DNA of 64,000 bases, taken from Flavobacterium sp. N502540 (GTDB lineage: Bacteria > Bacteroidota > Bacteroidia > Flavobacteriales > Flavobacteriaceae). The stretch's first letter is position 1, and the number at the start of each line of letters is the position of its first letter. Below are positions 17,997 through 26,800 of this stretch, piece after piece. Made by a program: the position numbers and the translations under genes. Location of the stretch: NCBI RefSeq assembly GCF_025947365.1, contig NZ_CP110012.1, positions 3,658,001-3,722,000 of the forward strand, given 5' to 3'. The notes under the pieces are model-generated. The model had not been told where the DNA came from, searched no databases, and saw only the letters and a program-made list of their open reading frames with translations.

Positions 17997-19241
17997 TTAT
18001 TGTTCTGCGCAATTGAATTTATCAACGATTTTTACGGTATGAGCTCCATCAGTTGTTATGGGAATCTGATGGGTACCGGAAAACTCTATTTTTTTAGGGA
18101 CCGTCTGGCCGTTTATGATCTCGGTCTGATTGTCTAAAATGTAGTAGTACGGAATTGTTCCGCCGGTAGCCCTTATTTCGATGGCGCCTTGGTTCGTACT
18201 GCAGGCGGGTTGTATTGCCGTTGCCCAAAAAGTTAAAGGATCCTTGTTTTCAATTGTAAATGTATCCGTAACAATAGCACTTGAGCCCACTTTGTCCCCA
18301 GTATCAGAAGTACTCTGTGCCTGGTATTTTATTTTATACGTACCCGCTTCTATGCCATTCCAGGTATAGGTATTAGCGGAAACTTCATTTTCGAATGCAT
18401 CTATACTCCTGATAAAGCCTGTATCGGGAGCAATCGGATTGGCACGAAATAGATTAAGAAGAAGTTTGTTACCTGTTTTTAGTCCCGATTTAAATTTTAA
18501 AGTAGCACTTCCTGTTGCTGTATTACTGCATTTAACAGGGGTTGCTTCTGGTTTTTTTTCGCTCAGTTCGGGTGAACAGCCAATAATACTATAAATAACT
18601 GTATTTGTAAATTGTTTATCATAGCCTGCCTGAAAGAAAATTTGAGATTTACCATCGTAATCACCAATATCTTTGAGGTTAAAAGTAATGGATCTTTTCC
18701 CCTGAAATTGAGCGGGCATTGGTTTCCATCCCGTCGCATCGTATTGATATTGCCAATTCCACCCATTGTTTAAATTAATAACATCGTCACTGCAAACATT
18801 ATTGGCGGCAGGTTGTGTAAGATGTATTGGCCATACATTTGATCTACCGACACATCCACCTAAAACCGCGTCGCTAAATGTGTTTTTGTTATAAGGAATG
18901 GCATATTCTTTTGCACATATTGATTCACCACGACTGTTTAGTTCAAGATCTAAAATAAATAGTCCATCAATATCTCTGACATAAAAAAAATTGTATTGAA
19001 TCTTTTCGGACCCACTCAAATTAATTATATTATCTGTGCAAAATCGTTTAATGTACTGATCTATAGATCCTGTAGGACCTGTTAAGGCATAATCAGTAAC
19101 TCCACAAATGGTATGTCTTGTGCTTGATGCGTTTGGATTTTTGGGTTTCATGGTTGATTTTATCAATATTCCATACTCGGTCTGCGCATGAACAAACAGG
19201 CTTCCTAAAAAGAATATAAACAAGAGTAATTTTTTCTTCAT
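17997..19241 (-). CDS. Exported protein ending in one SprB-like module (paralogue 3 of 3)
   Basis: The start is taken at ATG19241, giving the signal peptide MKKKLLLFIFFLGSLFVHAQ; the open frame to 19265 would overlap the previous gene and has no ATG. The product has 414 residues. A beta-rich N-terminal domain contains six or more cysteines, a central part contains PELSEKKPEATPVKCSNTATG, and the C-terminus is one SprB-like module (PACSTNQGAIEIRATGGTIP, YYYILD, TDGAHTVKIVDKFNCAEQ). It is closely related to the next gene upstream, including a 60-base tract that differs at only three positions. It lacks a T9SS C-terminal domain. A role as an adhesin accessory or surface ligand is inferred from context. 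Confidence 0.7.
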   Translation of the reverse strand: MKKKLLLFIFFLGSLFVHAQTEYGILIKSTMKPKNPNASSTRHTICGVTDYALTGPTGSIDQYIKRFCTDNIINLSGSEKIQYNFFYVRDIDGLFILDLELNSRGESICAKEYAIPYNKNTFSDAVLGGCVGRSNVWPIHLTQPAANNVCSDDVINLNNGWNWQYQYDATGWKPMPAQFQGKRSITFNLKDIGDYDGKSQIFFQAGYDKQFTNTVIYSIIGCSPELSEKKPEATPVKCSNTATGSATLKFKSGLKTGNKLLLNLFRANPIAPDTGFIRSIDAFENEVSANTYTWNGIEAGTYKIKYQAQSTSDTGDKVGSSAIVTDTFTIENKDPLTFWATAIQPACSTNQGAIEIRATGGTIPYYYILDNQTEIINGQTVPKKIEFSGTHQIPITTDGAHTVKIVDKFNCAEQ

Positions 19242-19245
19242 AATA

Positions 19246-20430
19246 TTAGTTTTCTGTACAGCCAAAACTATCCAGAACGATTACTTTGTGATCGCCATCT
19301 GTTGTTATGGGGATGGTGTAGGGATTAGTAAATGCGTGTTTTTGTGCTAAAGGTTCTCCATTTAAAAGATAATAGTACGGAGGTGTTCCGCCAGAGGCCG
19401 TTATTAGTATTCCTTTGGGATCTGTACTGCAGTTTGGCATTACCGCTGTTGCTGTAAAAGTTAAAGGTGTTTTCTCTTCTATTGTAAAAACATCAGTAAC
19501 AATAGCACTTAACCCCACCTTGTCCCCAGTATCAGAAGTACTCTGTGCCTGGTATTTTATAGTGTATGTTCCTGCCGCTATTCCATTCCATGTATAGGTT
19601 TTATTTTTAGTTTCCTCTTCTGATGCATCAATACTTTTGATAAAGCCTGTACCCGGTGCCACCGGATTGGCACGAAATAGATTAAAAAGAAATTTATTAT
19701 CTGTTTTTAGCGGCGACATAAATTTTAAAGTAACACTGCCAGTGGCTGTATTACTACATTCGACAGCAGTTGTAGTTGGTTTTTTTTCTGCCAGCTCAGG
19801 TGAACAGCCAATAATAGTATAACTGACTATATTCGTATATTGTTTATACTTTTCATAACCCGCTTTAAAATGAACGTTTGATTGGCTGTTGTAGCCAGGT
19901 AAGTCCTTTATTTTAAATGTAATTGATGGTTGTTCCTGAAATTCCGGAGGAAGATTGTCCCAAGCTCCATTATCAAATTTATACTGCCAGTTCCATCCAT
20001 TATTTAAAGTTATGGGATCTTCCTTGCATTTTGGACTTGAGTCTGGTCGGGTGATATGCAATGACATTATCTCAGCGTTCGCTAAACATCCGGCAAAAGA
20101 CGAATAAGAAAAAGTCTCTTTATTATAGGGTATAGTTCGTGTTATTTGCCCGCATATTGGAGATCCTCCCAGAGTTTCCATAAACTCGAATTGAGTTGGA
20201 TTCCCCGTCACATAAAAAAAACAGTATAGATCATCTTTGTAGTTATCAGTCTGAAAAATAATCGAACATGAATTCATCCCCGCAGTAATTTGATGGAGTC
20301 CACTATAATCATTATCAGGCCAGACAGAAAGTGAAGTGATCTTAGATTTTATTAATATTGCATAGTCATTTTGTCCTTGTACAAGGAGATTACTTAAAAA
20401 GAATATAAGTAAGAGTAATTTTTTTGTCAT
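19246..20430 (-). CDS. Exported protein ending in one SprB-like module (paralogue 2 of 3)
   Basis: Starting at ATG20430 gives the signal peptide MTKKLLLLIFFLSNLLVQGQ and a 394-residue product. The layout matches its downstream neighbour: a cysteine-containing beta domain, the linker PELAEKKPTTTAVECSNTATG, and a C-terminal SprB-like module (PNCSTDPKGILITASGGTPP, YYYLLNG, DSFGCTEN). The neighbour's ATG lies only four bases after its stop, so translation is probably coupled. No T9SS signal is present, so it may be exported only to the periplasm, or reach the surface as part of a complex. Function is not recognised. Confidence 0.7.
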   Translation of the reverse strand: MTKKLLLLIFFLSNLLVQGQNDYAILIKSKITSLSVWPDNDYSGLHQITAGMNSCSIIFQTDNYKDDLYCFFYVTGNPTQFEFMETLGGSPICGQITRTIPYNKETFSYSSFAGCLANAEIMSLHITRPDSSPKCKEDPITLNNGWNWQYKFDNGAWDNLPPEFQEQPSITFKIKDLPGYNSQSNVHFKAGYEKYKQYTNIVSYTIIGCSPELAEKKPTTTAVECSNTATGSVTLKFMSPLKTDNKFLFNLFRANPVAPGTGFIKSIDASEEETKNKTYTWNGIAAGTYTIKYQAQSTSDTGDKVGLSAIVTDVFTIEEKTPLTFTATAVMPNCSTDPKGILITASGGTPPYYYLLNGEPLAQKHAFTNPYTIPITTDGDHKVIVLDSFGCTEN

Positions 20431-20434
20431 AATG

Positions 20435-21679
20435 TTATTTTTCAATGCAATCAAAACGGTCTAAGACTATTACTTTATGTTCTCCATCTGTTGTAATATC
20501 TATGATGTCCGGGTTTTTAATAAGTTCTTTTTTTGTCCCATTATCGAGAATGTAGTAGTAAGGAGGTGTTCCTCCACTTACTGAAATCTCAATGCCGCCT
20601 TTATCAGTACTGCATTGGGGCTGTATTTCTTTTGCTTTAAAAGTCAATGGAGGCGTTCTGGGAGTGATTGTAAACGTAGTAGCAGTCGACGGAGTAGAAG
20701 GCGTATTGTTTCCAAACTGTGTCTGATACTTAAATTCATGTACGCCGGCAGGTATATTTTTCCATTTGTAACTAAGTGCAGATATTTTTTCTACTTCAGG
20801 ATCATTTGAAGTTGCATCAAAAACATAACCAGTACCTGCAGGCTTGCGATTGAAAAGATATTTTTCTCCTGTTTCCAATGGTCTGCTAAAAGTAAATATC
20901 ACACTGCCATTGCTATAATTGCAGTCAGTAATGTTTGGATCTGAGGTAGCATCTAATCTTGGAGAGCAGGGTATAATTGCATATGTCACAATATCCGACT
21001 CATAGATTTCAATTTTAGAGGTATTTAGATTTTCATATTCAACAACAAATTTAATAAACAGGTTCCCCGTATAATCTTTCAAATCAGGAATATCCTTGAA
21101 GTTAAAGTTTAGCCCTTTTTCGGTATATTGTGTACCATAGGTAAAATACTTCCATTGGGTGTCGTTATTTTTTTTGTACTGCCATGAATAATCTGCACCT
21201 GACAGTTGTACCTGTTTTTGTATGGTAAAATTATCACAGTTGCCAATTATACCACTTGGCTCCGGCAGATCTAAAAGCAATAAGTTAGTTCGGCCATGAC
21301 AAGCTCCCATAGATACACTTTTTGGAGAAACTAAAGTAGCCTGATCTTTTTGATTACATTCCGGTCCGCCCATTTGGGTTGGCTTAACAACATAAGAACC
21401 GTTAATGACAACTTTAAGAGGATAATTTGATTTATCATACTGTACTAAACTATAGGAAACCTTTACATCATCGTCATTATTATTTAGGTTATAAGCTTTA
21501 CCAAAAGAGGGAGCTCCGGTAGCAGTAATGTTTACGCTATAAGTATTTGATTTCAGGTCAGGACCATATCTTGTTAACTGAGTTTCAATTAATATTTTAC
21601 CCGTTTGACCAAAAATCACAGGAGCCGAAAAAAAAGCGACTAGAATCAGAAGGTAAATGGTCTTTGGTAAAATATTCAT
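20435..21679 (-). CDS. Exported protein ending in one SprB-like module (paralogue 1 of 3)
   Basis: A 414-residue protein with a signal peptide (MNILPKTIYLLILVAFFSAP). It is the most diverged of the three tandem paralogues, but keeps the order of beta domain, a PCSPRLDATSDPNITDCNYS linker with paired cysteines, and a C-terminal SprB-like module (PQCSTDKGGIEISVSGGTPP, YYYILDNG, DRFDCIEK). The next gene starts four bases beyond its stop. A 91-base gap separates it from the FN3 gene upstream, the largest gap in this part of the locus and a possible place for an internal promoter. Function is unknown. Confidence 0.68.
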   Translation of the reverse strand: MNILPKTIYLLILVAFFSAPVIFGQTGKILIETQLTRYGPDLKSNTYSVNITATGAPSFGKAYNLNNNDDDVKVSYSLVQYDKSNYPLKVVINGSYVVKPTQMGGPECNQKDQATLVSPKSVSMGACHGRTNLLLLDLPEPSGIIGNCDNFTIQKQVQLSGADYSWQYKKNNDTQWKYFTYGTQYTEKGLNFNFKDIPDLKDYTGNLFIKFVVEYENLNTSKIEIYESDIVTYAIIPCSPRLDATSDPNITDCNYSNGSVIFTFSRPLETGEKYLFNRKPAGTGYVFDATSNDPEVEKISALSYKWKNIPAGVHEFKYQTQFGNNTPSTPSTATTFTITPRTPPLTFKAKEIQPQCSTDKGGIEISVSGGTPPYYYILDNGTKKELIKNPDIIDITTDGEHKVIVLDRFDCIEK

Positions 21680-21770
21680 TTTTTAAATGTTTAGTTTAAA
21701 ATAGGTACTTTGTTTTTTAAATTATTTTTGCATTTAGTTAAAACGGTCAGGGACTATCGGTTTTGCGTGC

Positions 21771-23852
21771 TTAGAACTTTACAGTGAAAAAATCCATTTT
21801 TGAGGTTCTTCCATCTTTAAAGGTCGCTCTGATGCCGTATTGATAAGTGGTATTAATGGTGATAGTCGGGTCAGGTAAAAATCGGGTGTTTCCGGTCACA
21901 ATCTGGATCAGTTGCAACGGATCTTTATCTGAAGCTTTGTAAATTTCAAAACCATCTACTTCATTGTTCGCGTAATCCCATGACAAATCGATAGTATTTG
22001 TTGTTTTATTTGGCTGAGCGAAAAAACCTTTCACAGCCGGCATAACAGAATATTTAGGTACAAATAAGGTTAATTCCGGTGAAGGATTAGAAACTAAATT
22101 GCTCTCATCTTTCGCAAAAACAGCATATCGGTAAGTACTTCCTTCAACGGCAGTTTTATCCTGAAATTTCTCTTCCTTATTTTTGGTTTCCAAAATCAAT
22201 GTCCAGTCCTTTTGATCATTTTCTTTTCTGTACAATTGGTGTACAGCCACATCTTCACTCTGACTGTTTACCCATTCGAGAAAAATCGATCCTTCTTTAA
22301 TCTTAAAACTGGTAAAAACAGGTGAAGTAGGGGGGATTACATCCGGTTTTTTAATAATTAAAACATCTGACATATCAGACATATTGTAATGATAATCTAC
22401 CGCAATAACTTTATAATATACCTTAGGATTCAAACTTTTAATAAGTACTTTGTCCTGGTAAGAGTTAGGTTCGCTGGGGCTTACAGTCAACTGCGTAAGT
22501 TCTTCTTCGGCGGTGTTTCCTCTATAGATACGATATCCTAATAAATCTTTTTCTTTATTAGGGTCCCATGTCAGTTTTACAACACCTAGACTATCTATAA
22601 CCCCTTTTAATCCAATTGGCTTAGAAGGCGGTATAGAATCTACCGGTTGCACAAGCATAGGAAATGAAGTTCTGTTGCTGCCTTGTTTTCCAAGGGCGGT
22701 AATTGTAAAATAGTTGGTAGATAAGAGTTTGTTGTACGTCACCGTACGGTTCTTGGCAGGGATGTTTTTTACCACCGTTTTATAGCCATTATCATCCGTA
22801 TCAGAACGATTTAATTCAAATCCTGTAATATCATCATCGCCTTCTTTCGGAAATTCCCAGGTTAATGTTACTGTATTTTCATCCTTAAATTCTTTCACCG
22901 TAAGATGAGGAACATATTTTAATATTTCAGCACCTTTTCCGGTAATAACCTGTGAATAAGGACCTAATTCACCAAAAGGCGAAATCCCCTGAATTCGGTA
23001 GCTGTACGGTTTATTGTTCGCAATAGAATCAACATAGAAAATTTGACTGTTGTTGGTGTTTTCCTGATTTAAACTGGTGTAAGGTTTATCAGTAATTCTT
23101 TCGAAAGTTTTTTTATCGGTCGAACGTTCTACAAAATAATTGGCGTAGGTATGCGAAAGTATTTTAAAATTCCAACTTAACATCGCACTGCTGTCCGTAA
23201 AATGAGCCGTGAAATCCATTGGTTTTGGAAGAGACTGATAATCCTCTAATCCAACGAATATTCCACCATATGAAATAGTAGCTTCTTTTTCAGGAACATT
23301 TGAAATTACGCGATAAGCATATTTTTCGTTAGGCTTAACTGTTTTATCTTCAAGTCCCAGGCCCGCTTTTTTGGCAATTTCATAGTCTCTGTCGGCAGTA
23401 AGCAAAGCAAACGTAAACCTTTGTTCGTTCTCTTCTGAAAGGTTTACGATGTTTTCTAATTTATCAGTTCCAGTAACCGAAAAATTTTCTCCATAAATGG
23501 CTTGTGCTACAACAGCAGCATTGTCATTTTTCTCAATTAGTTTTTCCCATGTTTCCAGGGGTTCAGGTTTTAATGTACTGGCCAGAACCACTTTTTCAGG
23601 AGTTGATAGCGTCTTGTTGTTTCGGGTAACAGTGTAACGCTCTACCGTATATCCGTAAGTGTTCAGTTTCTTCCAGGCCATCGCATTCGTGACAGCCCAT
23701 CGCAACAAAATTCTGTCTTTTTGCACTCGGGCTATAACTTGTATTTCCGATTTTATTTCATTTGGATTCGCTTCTCCTGCGGTATTTTTCTCTTGTGCAT
23801 AGTTAGTACCAATTGTAATAAAAGTAAGGAGAATTAAAAATTTAAGCTTCAT
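21771..23852 (-). CDS. Exported fibronectin type III repeat protein
   Basis: The signal peptide is MKLKFLILLTFITIGTNYAQ. An N-terminal ~210-residue domain with RILLRWAVTNAMAWKKLNTY is followed by about five fibronectin-III-like modules from residue ~215 to the end. They are recognised by repeated patterns such as VTLTWEFPKEGDDDITGFEL, VKLTWDPNKEKDLLGYRIY and IDLSWDYANNEVDGFEIYKA. No membrane anchor or T9SS signal is visible. The ATG follows the stop of the 1575-residue gene with a single base between, so the two are translationally coupled and likely act together. A structural or scaffold role at the envelope is an inference. Confidence 0.78.
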   Translation of the reverse strand: MKLKFLILLTFITIGTNYAQEKNTAGEANPNEIKSEIQVIARVQKDRILLRWAVTNAMAWKKLNTYGYTVERYTVTRNNKTLSTPEKVVLASTLKPEPLETWEKLIEKNDNAAVVAQAIYGENFSVTGTDKLENIVNLSEENEQRFTFALLTADRDYEIAKKAGLGLEDKTVKPNEKYAYRVISNVPEKEATISYGGIFVGLEDYQSLPKPMDFTAHFTDSSAMLSWNFKILSHTYANYFVERSTDKKTFERITDKPYTSLNQENTNNSQIFYVDSIANNKPYSYRIQGISPFGELGPYSQVITGKGAEILKYVPHLTVKEFKDENTVTLTWEFPKEGDDDITGFELNRSDTDDNGYKTVVKNIPAKNRTVTYNKLLSTNYFTITALGKQGSNRTSFPMLVQPVDSIPPSKPIGLKGVIDSLGVVKLTWDPNKEKDLLGYRIYRGNTAEEELTQLTVSPSEPNSYQDKVLIKSLNPKVYYKVIAVDYHYNMSDMSDVLIIKKPDVIPPTSPVFTSFKIKEGSIFLEWVNSQSEDVAVHQLYRKENDQKDWTLILETKNKEEKFQDKTAVEGSTYRYAVFAKDESNLVSNPSPELTLFVPKYSVMPAVKGFFAQPNKTTNTIDLSWDYANNEVDGFEIYKASDKDPLQLIQIVTGNTRFLPDPTITINTTYQYGIRATFKDGRTSKMDFFTVKF

Positions 23853-23853
23853 G

Positions 23854-26800
23854 CTAATTTGTTTTATTGAATGTAAAAATTGAACTGGTACCAGTTTGTC
23901 CGCCAGGCAGAATATAATTTAGTCTGACATTGTAAATACCGTTTTTGATCATTGGAAATCTTCCCGTTATGATGTAGTTGTATTTATTAATCATAGCCTG
24001 ATTCTGACTGTTCAAATATTTATTAACTACTTTATACTGAATTTTTATAAAATCATCATTATAGTAAAAAGGCTGGTTGTAACGATACGGCAACCTCTCT
24101 CTTAAATAAGAACTTTTTGGATTATTTGTTAAATCAAAAAGGTAAGTGGGGATAATTTCTACACCTTTAACCGGAGGATTTCCTAAAAGATTTGTATTTC
24201 TGTTTAACGTTAAATCGGCTTCTAAAGGATATCCCTGATAGATCAATGGATAAATATCATTTTTAAAGTAACTGTCGTCTAACACAGCTTCAACACTTAT
24301 CAATGGAATGTTCATTGATTTAGGAGTACCAGCGATTTCAATCTCATCAAAAGCTTCACTTTCAGTGTTTTCTGCATGCAGGGCATGAGTATTAGGTTCA
24401 ACAATTTCAGTGTAGACCTTACGAGCTTTCTTAGCGGCCATTTTTTCCTGAAAAGTATTATATTGACTGGTATTGAAATTATACTGCAACAATTCAACAC
24501 CCTGACCACCCGTAAGAGTTTCACCCAGTTTATTACTTTTAACTTCAACATTGGCATTGGAGCCAAGATCTTGCTTGTCAAAATTTTCATTCAGGTTGGT
24601 ATTCGCATCTTTTACAGTTTCCAGTGTCATTAAGGATAAACTATATGGTTTTACGTTTTCTAAAACGGGCAAACTAACAATTACCTTTTTTAGATCGGCA
24701 TTGTAGCTTATAGTGCCATTTGCGGTTTTATTTCCGGTTTTATAGTATGCTTTTTGAGATTGTCCCGCTTTCAGATCAAACAAATAGGCTTGTCCGGTTT
24801 TTAATACTATGTAGGCATCTTTACTCTCGTTTTGATAAACATATTTTTGATCAAAAACAGGGTAACTATACGCAATATTATTTACCGGAATATTGTTTGG
24901 TGCCACACCCGTAGTAAAAGTTCTCGTTTCAGTTTCCATTGCAACCTGTCCCTGGTCTAAAATTGTTTGCCATGAACCGTTTTTATATTCCTGAAAACTT
25001 ACTTTTACTGTTAAGGTTAAATCTGATTTTTCAGGTAATATTTCAGATGAATTAAAACTTACTAAATCATTTGTTTTGTTCCAGCTTAAAGTACCAATTA
25101 CAGGAGCTCCAGCTTTTTTGATGGTGTATTCTTCTAGTTTGAGACGATAGGTTTTAACTCCGTCGTCACCTTCAATATTAAAGTTTTTATCGACAGGCAT
25201 ATTAAATCCAACCTGAGGAATGGTAAAGACATCAACATCTTTTGTTCCTTGAGCAGGTGTGATATCTGCAATAGATTTTAAACCTTCTAAAGGGTTCGCG
25301 GATATGAATTCGCACTGTTCTCCAAATTCAAGTTTAAAGCGGAAACTACCTTTCACGGCACCACCAAGAAGGCTGAATTCCCCCGCCATATAGCCTCGAA
25401 TCCATGCCGGATTAGGTAATTTGGCTTGCAATAAAACGGCACCTCCACCTTTTATAATGGATATTTTCTTTCGTATAAAAAATAATTTAATATTAATTCC
25501 AAGTTCTCCCTGCATATAGGCATACGACTGACCGTTGGCATACCAACCGTTTATACCAATTTGTCCGGAACCTTTACATTGTGCTTCTCCATAATCTTTA
25601 ACCATGATGTCAAACCCAAATCCGGCCTGAAAATTCGCATAAAACATTAAGAAACTTAAATTTCCGGTTTTGATACTAAAATCAGAACCAAAGGCAAATC
25701 CTTTTCCTGAAGCAATGCTGTTTTCGTCTCTCATATAATTCAGTTTCGAAACGTCAACCTTTAAAAGCTGTGCAACAATATCAGGTGGTGGGGGACTGCC
25801 CGGGATATCATCTCCAAGCATAAAGTAACCGCCGGCTTCTACTTCGACAGATCCAATTGCCAGCTTTATACCCAATCGATCCGTAGGAGTACCTGCTCTG
25901 ATGTACCATTTGTCCGGTCCAAAGTGCAGAACTGCCCAACCCGCTCTGTTGCCAGAAGCACGGCCTTTTATGAAGCCTCCCGGAGTATCAATGTATAAAT
26001 CGAATGTACCGTGTAATGTTTTTGCTCTAAAATCGTATTCTATTGCTGCAAAAGCATTGATACCCATCGAGTTTTTTACATCGTTTGGATAAAGCTGTTC
26101 CGCAGCAGCCGATAAATTATTTGTTTTAAGTACTTCTGAAGCAACTGCACCCATTAGCGATTCATTTTCAGTAACCGTTTTTAGTGCCTTTGTTATTTCT
26201 TCTGCTCCCGGAATTTCAAAGGGCTGCATCACGTGACCTTCACCATAAATACTAATTCTATTAAGACCGCCATGTTTATTAAAAGCAATTTCAAATCCGG
26301 CACCTCCCCAAAAAGCATTTGCCGTAGCTGTACCCGCAAACTTAATCATCGCTTTAACTCCTAATCCTGAATCTGCATCAGGTACATAATTCGACTTAGA
26401 GGCCACAAAAGAGGAACTAAAGCCGTCTTTCTTCATTTGATAATAGGCACCACCACCAAAACCTTTAAAAGTAATAGCCCCGGCAGGAATATTCAAATTG
26501 TCTACCATGGCATCCACATACCAATATCTAAAAGTAGTAGATCCAAAAATAGCATTAGCCTCAACCTTGATACCACCTGTAAAATCGGCCGATACACTTC
26601 CTTTGAAGCCGTTTCCATAAACCGGATCATTGTCCATTATGGTGATGCTTCCTTTGAATTTTACACCTCCTAAGTCTGCAGCAACTTTTATTTCTTCGAA
26701 CTTAAGATGGTCGTATTTCCATTTTTGGATTCCTTTCTCCCTGTCGAATTTTCCAACCACATAAAATTTGGTTTGACCGTTAAATTGATTTTGCATAATA

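Noticed and set aside
17975..18025. Upstream extension of the SprB-like adhesin gene
   Set aside because: It would overlap the preceding gene and place 17 polar residues before a good signal peptide.
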